Below the pieces are notes generated by a model, which was not told where the DNA came from, searched no databases, and was given only the letters and a program-made list of their open reading frames with translations. The position numbers and the translations under genes were made by a program. A DNA stretch of 49,273 bases. Origin: Amycolatopsis sp. CA-126428 (GTDB taxonomy: Bacteria > Actinomycetota > Actinomycetes > Mycobacteriales > Pseudonocardiaceae). Positions 7,633 through 15,952 of this stretch are shown here, one piece after another. The stretch lies in assembly GCF_002904335.1 (NCBI RefSeq), contig NZ_PPHF01000141.1, positions 1 to 49,273 of the forward strand. The letters are read 5' to 3'. How positions within the stretch are numbered: position 1 is the first letter of the stretch; each line of letters starts with the position of its first letter.

Positions 7633-8343
7633 TTGCCGAACGTGCTCGCCGTCCTGGGCGTCGGTCCCGGGCTCGGCCTGTCGGTCGCCCACCGCTTCGG
7701 CCGCGAAGGCTTCACGACGGCGCTGGTCTCCCGCACCGACACGCGGCACGCGGGCTACCGCGCGTCGCTGGCCGGGATCACCGCCCCCACCTACACGGCC
7801 GATGTCACCGACGAAGCCCAGCTCCGCGACGTGCTCGTGCGCATCACCGCCGACGCCGGCGAGATCGACACGGTGTACTTCGGGCCGGCGGACGCGACGT
7901 CCGGTGGGGGCATCACGCCGCTCACCGAGGCCGGCGGCGGCACCCTCCGCGTGGCGTTCGACGCCGTCGTGGTCCCGGCGGCGAACCTCGTCGAAGCGGT
8001 GTTGCCCGGCATGCTGGCGCGCGGTTCGGGGTCGCTGCTCTTCGCCGGCGGCCTGAGCGGCAAGTACCCGATGCCGATGCTCGGCAGTCTCGCCCCGGCG
8101 TCGGCGGCACTGCGGATGTACGTGCTCACGCTGCACGCGGCCCTGCGGGAGAAGGGCGTCCACGCCGGGATCCTGACCATCGGCGGCCTCATCGAGCGCG
8201 GTGACATCCACCGCATGTTCACCGCTCAGGACCCCGGCTTCACCGTGGGAACGCTCGATCCGGACGACATCGCCGACAAGGCGTGGGGGCTCTACACCGA
8301 GCGGGAAGCCGAAGCGGAGTTCAACGCGATGGCCGTGGCCTAA
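7633..8343 (+). CDS. SDR-fold NAD(P)-binding protein lacking the catalytic YxxxK
   Basis: A 236-residue Rossmann-fold protein of the short-chain dehydrogenase superfamily. The N-terminal dinucleotide motif reads VLGVGPGLGLS (about residues 6-16). At the position where SDRs carry YxxxK, the sequence reads LAPASAALRMY, so both the catalytic Tyr and Lys are absent. The usual NNAG motif is replaced by YFGPAD. A NAD(P)-binding but non-classical role is therefore likely. Start choice is firm: TTG at 7633 sits behind AAGGAGG at 7621-7627, and ORF homology begins there. The stop overlaps that of the convergent GH4 gene by three bases. Interlaced inverted repeats just upstream suggest repressor control. 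Confidence 0.78.
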   Translation: MPNVLAVLGVGPGLGLSVAHRFGREGFTTALVSRTDTRHAGYRASLAGITAPTYTADVTDEAQLRDVLVRITADAGEIDTVYFGPADATSGGGITPLTEAGGGTLRVAFDAVVVPAANLVEAVLPGMLARGSGSLLFAGGLSGKYPMPMLGSLAPASAALRMYVLTLHAALREKGVHAGILTIGGLIERGDIHRMFTAQDPGFTVGTLDPDDIADKAWGLYTEREAEAEFNAMAVA

Positions 8344-9620
8344 GCGAGGTAGGCGAGTTCCGGGTGCGCGGCGACGTAGGCGTCGAGCAGCCGCCGGGCG
8401 ACCGGCACCGAGCCGACCAGCGGGTGCAGCGCGAACGCCCGCAGCGCCGCCGCCCGCGAACCCGTCGTCGCCGCCTCGATCGCCGCCCGCTCGACCGCCT
8501 TGACCGTCGTCACCAGGCCCAGCGCGTGGTCCGCCAGCGGCGCGGCGGCGAGCGGGCGGGCGCCGTCCGCGCCGACCGTGCACGGGACCTCGACGACCGC
8601 GTCACCCGGCACCCCCGGGAGCGCGGAACCGTTGCGGACGTTGAGGATCAGCGTCGTGCGCTCGCCGTGCGCGAGGGCGCGCATCAAGGCCAGCGCGACC
8701 TTCTCGTAGCCACCGCCCTCGAGGTCGTCACGCTCCCCCTCGCGCGTCTCGGCCATATACGTCGCTTCGCGTTCCAGGCGCGTGCGTTCCCACGACGCCA
8801 GCGAAGGTTCCGCGTAGAAACCGCGTTGCTGCTCGAGGAGGAACGCGCCGCGCGACTCCGAGCCGGCGGCCTCGCGGGCGAAGTAGTAATAGTGCAGGTA
8901 TTCGTTGGGGACCGCGCCCAGCGTGCGCAGCCAGTCCGCACCGAAGAGCCTGCCCTCCTCGAACGACTCGCACGCGGCGGTGTCGGCGAGCAGCCCCGGC
9001 AGCACGTTCCGGCCGTCGACGCGGACCGAGCGGAGCCAGCCGAGGTGGTTGAGCCCCGCGTAGTCGAACTTCGCCGACGCCGCGTCGATGCCGAGGGCCC
9101 GGGCGACGCGGCGGCACAACCCGGCCGGGGAGTCGCAGATGCCGATCACCCGGCCGCCGAGGTGCGCGGCCATCGCTTCGGTGACCATCCCGGCGGGGTT
9201 GGTGAAGTTGATGACCCACGCGCGCGGCGCCAGCTCGCCGATCAGCCGCGCGAGGGCGACCGCGACCGGGACCGTCCGCAGCCCGTAGGCGATCCCGCCC
9301 GCGCCGGCCGTTTCCTGCCCCAGCACGCCTTCCGCGTGCGCGATCTGCTCGTCCAGCCGCCGGCCGCGCAGGCCGCCGACGCGGATGGCCGAGAACACGA
9401 TGTCCACATCGGACACCGCGGCGGCGAGGTCGGTGGTCGTGCGCACCCGCGGCGCGTTCGCCGCGCCGGCGGCCTGCTCGGCCAGGACCCGTTCGATCGC
9501 CGCGAGGCGACCGGCGTCGACGTCGTGCAGGACGAGCTCGGTGACCTCGCCACCGGCCAGCAGCGCGCCGTGCACGAGCGGCACGCGGAACCCGCCGCCG
9601 CCGAGGATCGCCAGCTTCAT
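8340..9620 (-). CDS. Glycoside hydrolase family 4 protein (6-phospho-beta-glucosidase-like)
   Basis: A 426-residue NAD+- and divalent-metal-dependent glycosidase using the GH4 redox-elimination mechanism. The N-terminal dinucleotide fold reads KLAILGGGGFR. QETAGAGG lies at 102-109, NFTNPAG at 138-144, the metal-binding Cys is in ICDSPAG (C162), and the metal-binding His is in GLNHLG (H192). These fit 6-phospho-beta-glucosidases better than the alpha-specific members. The substrate would be a 6-phosphorylated disaccharide or glucoside in the cytoplasm. It is divergent from the PfkB kinase at 9829 across 208 bases, and the two may form a sugar-use pair, although no PTS or ABC importer is adjacent. 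The stop overlaps the stop of the SDR gene. Confidence 0.9.
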   Translation of the reverse strand: MKLAILGGGGFRVPLVHGALLAGGEVTELVLHDVDAGRLAAIERVLAEQAAGAANAPRVRTTTDLAAAVSDVDIVFSAIRVGGLRGRRLDEQIAHAEGVLGQETAGAGGIAYGLRTVPVAVALARLIGELAPRAWVINFTNPAGMVTEAMAAHLGGRVIGICDSPAGLCRRVARALGIDAASAKFDYAGLNHLGWLRSVRVDGRNVLPGLLADTAACESFEEGRLFGADWLRTLGAVPNEYLHYYYFAREAAGSESRGAFLLEQQRGFYAEPSLASWERTRLEREATYMAETREGERDDLEGGGYEKVALALMRALAHGERTTLILNVRNGSALPGVPGDAVVEVPCTVGADGARPLAAAPLADHALGLVTTVKAVERAAIEAATTGSRAAALRAFALHPLVGSVPVARRLLDAYVAAHPELAYLA

Positions 9621-9654
9621 CGAGGAGCGCTTTGCTCGATCCGGAGACCCACCA

Positions 9655-9708
9655 CGTTTTCAGGGGGTCCGGGTGGCGGAGCCCCCGGCCCGGAGCGAAG
9701 CTCCGAGT
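9655..9708. repeat. GC-rich double-hairpin intergenic element
   Basis: Between the divergent GH4 and PfkB genes lies a GGGGGTCCG / CGGAGCCCCC hairpin with one bulged G (9663-9686), followed directly by CGGAGC-GAA-GCTCCG, a perfect six-base stem with a three-base loop (9691-9705). The arrangement resembles REP-like elements or GC-rich terminators, yet it lies between gene starts, where termination is not expected. Confidence 0.5.
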
Positions 9709-9828
9709 CACAGCCATGCCGCATCCGGCGACCATAGCAGCCGGGAGCACGCAATCCGCGGCTCGACCGGCCGAGCTCTTGCGGATCTCGCGCCGCTGAC
9801 GCAGGCTCGGGCCACCGTTGCCTGATCA

Positions 9829-10866
9829 GTGGAGGCGCCCGTGCCGGCCGAGCCCGCCCCCGAAGTCGATGTCTTCCTGTCCGGCCTGCTGTTCTTCGAC
9901 CTCGTCTTCACCGGGCTCGAACACCCGCCGGCGCCGGGCACCGAGGTGTGGACGGGCGGCATGGGCTCGGGGCCGGGCGGGATCGCGAACTTCGCCGTCG
10001 CGCTGAGCCGCCTCGGCCTGCGCACGTCGCTGGCGGCGGCGTTCGGCACCGACGTCTACGGGCGCTACTGCTGGGACGTGCTGACCCGGCAGGAGCGCAT
10101 CGACCTGTCGCGGTCGCGGCGGTTCCCGGAGTGGCACTCGCCGGTGACGGTCTCGCTGGCCTACGCGGGCGACCGCGCGATGGTCACCCACGGCCACCCG
10201 CCGCCCGTCCCGGTCGCGGAACTCGCCGGTTCGCCGCCGCCGAGCCTGGCGACGGTGGCGCACATCGGCCTCGACACGGCCGAGTGGGTCCACACCGCGC
10301 ACCAGTCGGGCAGCCTCGTGTTCGCCGACGTCGGCTGGGACCCGTCCGAAGCCTGGTCGCCGGCGTTGCTGGAGCAGCTGGCGTGCTGCCACGCCTTCCT
10401 GCCGAACGAAATCGAGGCGATGCGCTACACCCGCACGGACACCCCCGAAGCGGCGCTGGCCCGGCTGGCGGACCTGGTTCCGATCGCGGTGATCACCCGC
10501 GGCGGCGAGGGCGTGCTGGCGGTGGACGGGACGACCGGCGAGACGGCGGCGGTCCCGGCGCTCCCGGTCGACGTGCTGGACGCCACGGGCGCGGGTGACG
10601 TGTTCGGCGCCGGTTTCGTGGCCGCGACGCTGACGGGCTGGCCCCTGGTGGAGCGCCTCCGGTTCGCCTGCCTGACGGCGAGCCTGTCGGTGCAGCACTT
10701 CGGCGGCGCGCTGGCGGCGCCGGGCTGGCACGAGATCGCCCAGTGGCACGCGCGGACCCGCAGCCCGGACTACGCGTTCCTGGACGAAGTGCTGCCGTCG
10801 GAGACGGTGGCGGGGATCCGCCGCGGCCCGGTGACCCTCGGCTTCGGCGACGACGGCTGGCGCTGA
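9829..10866 (+). CDS. PfkB family carbohydrate kinase
   Basis: A 345-residue ribokinase-fold sugar or nucleoside kinase. The N-terminal PfkB signature appears as GGIANFAVALSRLG (50-63), and the C-terminal signature DATGAGD (251-257) supplies the catalytic Asp (D257) and anion hole. NE at 193-194 and VITRGGEG at 221-228 match the family. The GTG at 9829 is preceded by little Shine-Dalgarno complementarity; a GTG at 9841 is an alternative that loses only four residues. Substrate specificity is not readable. It is divergent from the GH4 gene, suggesting a shared carbohydrate role. The last codons form the left arm of a strong terminator hairpin. Confidence 0.88.
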   Translation: MEAPVPAEPAPEVDVFLSGLLFFDLVFTGLEHPPAPGTEVWTGGMGSGPGGIANFAVALSRLGLRTSLAAAFGTDVYGRYCWDVLTRQERIDLSRSRRFPEWHSPVTVSLAYAGDRAMVTHGHPPPVPVAELAGSPPPSLATVAHIGLDTAEWVHTAHQSGSLVFADVGWDPSEAWSPALLEQLACCHAFLPNEIEAMRYTRTDTPEAALARLADLVPIAVITRGGEGVLAVDGTTGETAAVPALPVDVLDATGAGDVFGAGFVAATLTGWPLVERLRFACLTASLSVQHFGGALAAPGWHEIAQWHARTRSPDYAFLDEVLPSETVAGIRRGPVTLGFGDDGWR

Positions 10867-10894
10867 CCGGGGGCGGGCAGGCCCCCGGTCAGCG
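10861..10894. terminator. Bidirectional terminator between convergent genes
   Basis: A perfect 14-bp stem runs from CGCTGACCGGGGGC (10861-10874) to its complement (10881-10894) with a six-base loop. It begins inside the last codons of the PfkB gene and lies just before the stop of the convergent sugar dehydrogenase gene, so it can serve both. Confidence 0.8.
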
Positions 10895-10899
10895 CGCCC

Positions 10900-12960
10900 T
10901 CACCCCACCGACACCCGCAGGATCTTGTTGTGACTGTTGTGCGGGGTGCTGTCCTTGTCACCGTCCACACTGGTCGCCAGCCACATCTGCCCGTCCGGGG
11001 CGGGCTCGACCGTGCGGAGCCGGCCGTACGTGCCGTTGAAGAACGTCTGGAAGTTCGTCAGCGAGCTGCCGCTGATCACCGCGCGGTAGAGCCGCTGCCC
11101 CTTCTGGCACGCGACGTACAGCGCGTCACGGATGATCGTGATGCCGCTGCACGAGCCCTGCCCCACCGGGTACGTCTTCTTCGGCGCGATGAACCCGTCG
11201 CACGAACCCGACGTCCCCTCGCAGGAGGGCCAGCCGTAGTTGCCGCCCTTCACGATCAGGTTCGTCTCGTCCATGATGCTGTTGCCGAACTCCTGCTCCC
11301 ACAGCCGGCCCTGGGAGTCGAACGCCAGGCCCTGGACGTTCCGGTGCCCGTAGCTCCACACCGCGTTGTGGAACGGGTTGTCCGCCGGGATCGAACCGTC
11401 CGGGCTGATCCGCAGCACCTTTCCGTTGAGACTGCTGGTGTTCGGGGCGTTGCTGCTGTTCTGCGCGTCACCCGTGCCCGCGAACAGGTACCGGCCGTCG
11501 GGGCTGAACCGCAGCCGGCCGCCGTTGTGGAACTTGTTGCGCGCGATGCCCGTCAGCAGGACCTGCTCGGTGCTCGTGGTCAGCGAGTCGCCGGCCGGGT
11601 CGTACTTGATCCGGACGATCCGGTTGTCGCTCGGCGAAGTGTGCATGATGTAGAGCCAGTGGTCGGAAGCGAACGACGCCGGGTTGATCTCCAGCCCGGT
11701 CAGGCCGCCTTCGCCGTCGGTGCTCTGCACGTTGGGCACGGTCCCGATCGTCTTCTTCGCGCCGGTCTTCGGGTTCAGGTGGACGATCGCGTGCGCGTCA
11801 CGCTGGTTGTAGAGGATCGTGCCGTCCGGCAGGGTCACCAGCCCCCACACGACGTCGTCGTCCGTGCCGACCTGCGTGGCGCCGCAGACCCCCTGCGACG
11901 GCGTGCAGGTCGAGCCGCCGGTGGTGGTGACGTCCAGGACCGGCGTGCTGGGGTCGCTGAGGTTGCCGTTCGCGTCGAAGGCCCGGACCTGCAGGTGGTA
12001 CGCGGTGTTCGGGGTCAGCCCGCCGAGCGTGGTGCTCGTCGTGTCCGACGTGCCGATCTGCGTGCCGCCGTCGTAGATCCGGTAGCCGGCGACACCCACT
12101 TCGTCGGTCGACGCCGTCCACGCCAGGCCGATCGACGTGCTGTTGACCGCGGTGGTGTGCAGGTTCGACGGCGCCGACGGCGGCGTGTGGTCGTCGGACG
12201 GCGGCGTCTTCACGATCAGGGTGCCGCTGGCCTGCGAGACGTTCCCGGCCGCGTCCCGCGCGTTGACGTAGAAGCCGTAGCTGACGTTCGGGGCGAGGTT
12301 GCCGCAGGTCGCCGTCAGCGCGCCGGTCGTGCTCGCGCAGAGCTGGCCGTCGCGGTAGACGTCATAGCCCGTGACGCCGACATCGTCGGTCGCCGCGGTC
12401 CAGGAGATGGTCGCGCTGGTGGGCGTGACCCCGGTGAGCGTCGGCGTGCCGGGCGGTGACGGCGGCCGGACGTCGCCCCCAGAGCCGTAGACGCCGAATT
12501 CCTGCAGCGAGTAGCCCTTCGACGCGTCGGTGCGGCACCGTTTCGTGCCGTACACCCGGACGTACCGGCCGGTGCCGTCGAGGGCGGTCAGGTCTTCGAC
12601 GCCGCCCTTGCCCGCGGTCGTCGCGTAGATCTTGGTCCACGTGACGTGGTCGGCGGACGTGTCGATTTCGTAGGCCGTGGCGCAGGAAGCGTCCCACTGC
12701 AGCCGGACGCGGCTGACGTGCACCGCCGCGCCGAGGTCGACGTAAATCCACTGTGGATCGACGCCGGCCGCGCTGGCCCAGCGGGTCGCCGAGTCGCCGT
12801 CGACCGCGTTGGCCGCCGGGCAGCACCCGCCCGACGACGACGCCGTCACGGGTTTTCCCTGCGACAGCAACGGGTCGGCGGCCTGCGCCGGCCCCGCCGT
12901 GAGCATCGTGCCGGCGACGAGCGCCAGGGCGATCGCCCCCGCCCGAATCCGTCTGTTCAT
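10900..12960 (-). CDS. Secreted PQQ-dependent sugar dehydrogenase with CBM32 and two FN3 domains
   Basis: A 686-residue extracellular multidomain protein. A Sec signal peptide (NRRIRAGAIALALVAG, cleavage near AQA-AD at 27/28) is followed by an F5/8 type C (CBM32) module at about 30-160, FN3 domains at about 168-253 and 260-348, and a glucose/sorbosone dehydrogenase beta-propeller from about 360 to the end. The propeller shows GLVTLPDG, GGLTGLEINP, HNGGRLRFSPDGRYLF and EFGNSIMDETN segments typical of soluble aldose dehydrogenases that use PQQ. It probably oxidises sugars on a polysaccharide held by the CBM. The ATG at 12960 is preferred over 12972 because GGAGGA lies directly upstream of it. 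The electron acceptor is unknown. Confidence 0.85.
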   Translation of the reverse strand: MNRRIRAGAIALALVAGTMLTAGPAQAADPLLSQGKPVTASSSGGCCPAANAVDGDSATRWASAAGVDPQWIYVDLGAAVHVSRVRLQWDASCATAYEIDTSADHVTWTKIYATTAGKGGVEDLTALDGTGRYVRVYGTKRCRTDASKGYSLQEFGVYGSGGDVRPPSPPGTPTLTGVTPTSATISWTAATDDVGVTGYDVYRDGQLCASTTGALTATCGNLAPNVSYGFYVNARDAAGNVSQASGTLIVKTPPSDDHTPPSAPSNLHTTAVNSTSIGLAWTASTDEVGVAGYRIYDGGTQIGTSDTTSTTLGGLTPNTAYHLQVRAFDANGNLSDPSTPVLDVTTTGGSTCTPSQGVCGATQVGTDDDVVWGLVTLPDGTILYNQRDAHAIVHLNPKTGAKKTIGTVPNVQSTDGEGGLTGLEINPASFASDHWLYIMHTSPSDNRIVRIKYDPAGDSLTTSTEQVLLTGIARNKFHNGGRLRFSPDGRYLFAGTGDAQNSSNAPNTSSLNGKVLRISPDGSIPADNPFHNAVWSYGHRNVQGLAFDSQGRLWEQEFGNSIMDETNLIVKGGNYGWPSCEGTSGSCDGFIAPKKTYPVGQGSCSGITIIRDALYVACQKGQRLYRAVISGSSLTNFQTFFNGTYGRLRTVEPAPDGQMWLATSVDGDKDSTPHNSHNKILRVSVG

Positions 12961-13081
12961 CCCGTCCTCCATGGCTGATGACGACGGCGGAGGTCGGAAA
13001 AACCCTACGAGCGCGGCGACCCGGTGGTCAACTGGCGTCCCGGTCAACGGGCAGCAGCCGGCCGGGCCGGTGGCCCTCGCC

Positions 13082-13837
13082 CTAGTCGGCCAAGGCGCCG
13101 CAGCTGACGTTCACCGTCGCCGCCGTCATCGAGGCCGCCCGGTCCGAGGCCACGAACGCCGCCACCGCACCCACGTCGGCCAAGGTCGCCGCGCGGCCGA
13201 GCATCGTCTTGCCCGCGATGTTCTCCGCCAGCTCCGACCTGCCCGGGAAGTCCGCCGGGAGGGTCTCCGGGATGCCGCCCGTCCGGAGCGTCACCGTGCG
13301 GATCCCGTGCGGGCCCAGCTCGGCCGCGAGCTGGCGGCGCATCGCCTCGACCGCGTGGAACGCCACCTGCAGCCCGCCGACCGCGAACTCGCGCACCGGG
13401 TCGGCCGCGCCCCCGAAGAACAAGACCACCCCGGACCGCCGCGCGATCATGTGCCGGGCCGCCGCGCGGGCGGTCAGGAACTGGGTGCGCACGGCCGTCA
13501 CCACCGGGCGTTCGTAGTCGGCGAGCGCCATGTCCACCAGCGGCGTGCCCTGGACGTCGCCGTGGCCGATCAAGTTGACCGAGACGTCGATGCCACCCTC
13601 GGCGGCGACCGCGGCGGCGTGCTCGTCCACCGCTCGCTCGTCGAGGGCGTCGACCTCCGCCGTCCCGGCCTCGCCGCCGGCCGCCCGGATGGCGCCGGCC
13701 ACCTCGTCGAGGCGGGCCCGGGTCCGGCCGGCGAGGAACACCCGCGCGCCTTCCCCGGCGAACGCGGTGGCGACGGCCGTGCCGATCCGCCCCGCGGCGC
13801 CGTAGATGATCGCGTTCTTGCCGGCGAGCGATGTCAT
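13082..13837 (-). CDS. SDR-family protein with degenerate active site
   Basis: A 251-residue Rossmann protein with the nucleotide motif IIYGAAGRIGTAVA near the N-terminus and LAGRTRARLDEVA following it. The catalytic YxxxK is replaced by LQVAF in the otherwise well-conserved segment before HAVEAMRRQLAAELGPHGIR, and NNAG is replaced by NLIG. It may bind NAD(P) without classical reduction. The ATG at 13837 is supported by GGAGGAC just upstream; the longer open frame is unlikely. It is the last gene of the AspRS operon, 63 bases after the SCO6745-family gene, so it probably shares the T-box-controlled transcript. Its role beside a tRNA synthetase is unexplained. Confidence 0.78.
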   Translation of the reverse strand: MTSLAGKNAIIYGAAGRIGTAVATAFAGEGARVFLAGRTRARLDEVAGAIRAAGGEAGTAEVDALDERAVDEHAAAVAAEGGIDVSVNLIGHGDVQGTPLVDMALADYERPVVTAVRTQFLTARAAARHMIARRSGVVLFFGGAADPVREFAVGGLQVAFHAVEAMRRQLAAELGPHGIRTVTLRTGGIPETLPADFPGRSELAENIAGKTMLGRAATLADVGAVAAFVASDRAASMTAATVNVSCGALAD

Positions 13838-13900
13838 GGAGTCCTCCGAGGTCCGGGTGCGTTCACCGGTGCGTCGAACGGCCACGCCCGGAATCGACGC

Positions 13901-14728
13901 TCAAGGACGCGCGGCACCCATCGGGTTCGGCACCGGGACGACGCCGCTGTCGAACACCGCCCGGGCCAGGGGCACCGCCAGCTCCAGCAGCCGCTCGACG
14001 TCGGTGCCCAGGGCCGTCACCGGGGCCGCCGCCAGGCGATCCGTGTCCTCCTCGATCCCGTGGCGCAGCTCGCGGCCCGCGGCGGTCAGGTGGCCGTGCG
14101 CGTCGAGGATTCCGCGGGTGCGCAACCGGTCCACCGCCGCGTCCCACTGCGCGTCCGACCAGCCGCGGTGGGGCTGGACGTCCGCGCGGCCGAGCACTCC
14201 GTCACCGATGTGGGTGAGCGTCGTCTCCAAGCCGCTCAGCCCGGCGTGGACCGCGGCCAGGACGTGGCCGTCGCCGCGGTGCTCGCGCAGGATCGTCGTC
14301 GCCAGCCACAGGCTCGACAGCGGGTCCGCCGGCTTCGGCACCGCCGCCCACGCCGCCGCGAGCGGGCGGCCGCCGAACTCGCACGCGTCCGCCGCCCGCC
14401 ACAGGAGGGCGCTCAGCTCCGAGACGTCGGCCGTGACCGGCCGCAACGCCGTCCCCACCGCCTCGAGCCGGGAGCCGAGGACGGCCGCGGGCGAGGCGAA
14501 CGACCACGCGTCGGGCACCGCCCGGGCCACCATCTCCGGCGCGAAGCCGAACAGCACCGCCGCCGCCGGCCCGGGGCCGATCGGGCCCAGGTGCGCCAGC
14601 CGCCCCGCGAAGTAGCCCATCCAGTAGCCGCGCAGGCCGGCCGCCTTCGCCGCTTCGGCCGTCTCGGGCGCGAAGTAGACGACGGCGTGCAACGGTTCCA
14701 CGGCCGCCCAGAGACGACGAGCTGTCAC
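13901..14728 (-). CDS. SCO6745 family protein
   Basis: A 275-residue cytoplasmic protein matching an actinobacterial family of unknown function named after SCO6745. The N-terminus LWAAVEPLHAVVYFAPE and the following LRGYWMGYFAGRLAHLGPIG are family hallmarks. The C-terminal third (GWSDAQWDAAVDRLRTRGILD to LTAAGRELRHGIEEDTD) resembles a winged helix, and many members are annotated as helix-turn-helix proteins. It starts nine bases after the AspRS stop on the same strand, so it is almost certainly translated from the same mRNA. Function is not known; a regulatory or small-molecule-binding role is conjecture. Confidence 0.8.
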   Translation of the reverse strand: MTARRLWAAVEPLHAVVYFAPETAEAAKAAGLRGYWMGYFAGRLAHLGPIGPGPAAAVLFGFAPEMVARAVPDAWSFASPAAVLGSRLEAVGTALRPVTADVSELSALLWRAADACEFGGRPLAAAWAAVPKPADPLSSLWLATTILREHRGDGHVLAAVHAGLSGLETTLTHIGDGVLGRADVQPHRGWSDAQWDAAVDRLRTRGILDAHGHLTAAGRELRHGIEEDTDRLAAAPVTALGTDVERLLELAVPLARAVFDSGVVPVPNPMGAARP

Positions 14729-14737
14729 GGGCCCTCC

Positions 14738-15952
14738 TCACGGGGTCAGCCGGTGCAGGTCGCGCGGGAACAGCGTGACCTCCCGGACGTTCGCGGCGCC
14801 GAGCAGCCGCGCCGTCCAGCGTTCCAGACCGATCGCGAAGCCGCCGTGGGGTGGCATGCCGTGCGCGAACGCCTGCAGGTAGTCGGCATACTCCGGCGCG
14901 GCGTCGCCCAGGACCGCGAGGTAGTCGGCGTGCCGGTGCAGGCGCTGGCCGCCGGTCACCAGCTCCACCCCGCGGAAGAGCAGGTCGAAGCTGTTCGAGT
15001 AGCCGGGCCGCGCCGCGTCGGGGTGCGTGTAGAACGGCCGTTTCGCCATCGGGTAACCGGTCACGAAGAGGAAGTCCGACCCGTGCTCGCGCCGCGCCCA
15101 CTCCGACAGCGCCCGCTCGTGGGCCGGGGCGAGGTCGCGCTCACCCGTGTCCGCTTCCAGCAGTTCCAGCGCCGCGGCGAAGGGGATCTCCGGGATCTCC
15201 CCGGGCACCGTGACCAGCGCCGGGTCCGCCATCCCGGCCAGGACTTCGCGGAGCACGGCCATGACGTCGTGGTGGTCCCGGATGAACCCCAGCTCGACGT
15301 CGAGGCTGGTGTACTGCGCGAGGTGCCGGGCGGTGTCGTGCGGCTCGGCGCGGAAGACCGGGCCGACCTCGTAGACGCGTTCGAACACGCCGACCAGTGC
15401 CTGCTTGAAGAACTGCGGCGACTGCGCGAGGTAGGCGGGCCGGCCGAAGTAGTCGATGCCGAAGACGTTCGCGCCGGACTCGGTCGCCGACGCCACGATC
15501 TTGGGCGTGTGCACCTCGGTGAAGCCCAGGCTGTCCAAAGTGGACCGGAAGCCGCGCACGGCGGCCGCGGCCACCGCGAAGCGCTCCTTCAACGCGGGGT
15601 GCCGCAGCGCCACCGGCGCGTGGTCGAGGATCGCCGGCAGCGACGCGGTGACGGCGGGCCGGTAGAGGTCGAACGGCGGCGGCACCGCTTCGGCCAGCGT
15701 TTCCACGACCGGCTCGGTCAGCTCGACACCGCCGGGTGCGCGCGGGCTGGCCGACACGGTGGCGTGCACCTCGACGACGGTTTCCTCCGGCGGCGCGGCA
15801 CCGCGCAGCACGACTTGCGCGAGCCCGGAGCGGTCCCGGACCACGACGAACGTGACGGACTTCAGGCGCCGCCGGCGGTGCACCCAGCCGGCGACCCGGA
15901 CGCGGGCGCCGACGTACCGGGGCAGGTCGGCGGCCAGAACACGAGAACTCAT
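14738..15952 (-). CDS. aspS: Archaeal-type, probably non-discriminating aspartyl-tRNA synthetase
   Basis: A 404-residue class II synthetase of the short archaeal/eukaryal type, lacking the GAD insertion of the roughly 590-residue bacterial AspRS. An OB-fold anticodon domain (AGWVHRRRRLK) is followed by the catalytic core, with YLAQSPQFFKQ, motif 2 FRAEPHDTARHLAQYTSLDVE and motif 3 GFAIGLERW. At the two positions that separate discriminating from non-discriminating archaeal enzymes it has His25 (Trp in Thermococcus kodakarensis) and Pro73 (Lys there), the non-discriminating pair. It may therefore charge tRNA-Asn as well as tRNA-Asp, which needs GatCAB elsewhere. Start: ATG at 15952 with GGGAGG three bases upstream; an in-frame GTG directly precedes it. 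It is the first gene of a three-gene operon under a T-box leader. Confidence 0.9.
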   Translation of the reverse strand: MSSRVLAADLPRYVGARVRVAGWVHRRRRLKSVTFVVVRDRSGLAQVVLRGAAPPEETVVEVHATVSASPRAPGGVELTEPVVETLAEAVPPPFDLYRPAVTASLPAILDHAPVALRHPALKERFAVAAAAVRGFRSTLDSLGFTEVHTPKIVASATESGANVFGIDYFGRPAYLAQSPQFFKQALVGVFERVYEVGPVFRAEPHDTARHLAQYTSLDVELGFIRDHHDVMAVLREVLAGMADPALVTVPGEIPEIPFAAALELLEADTGERDLAPAHERALSEWARREHGSDFLFVTGYPMAKRPFYTHPDAARPGYSNSFDLLFRGVELVTGGQRLHRHADYLAVLGDAAPEYADYLQAFAHGMPPHGGFAIGLERWTARLLGAANVREVTLFPRDLHRLTP

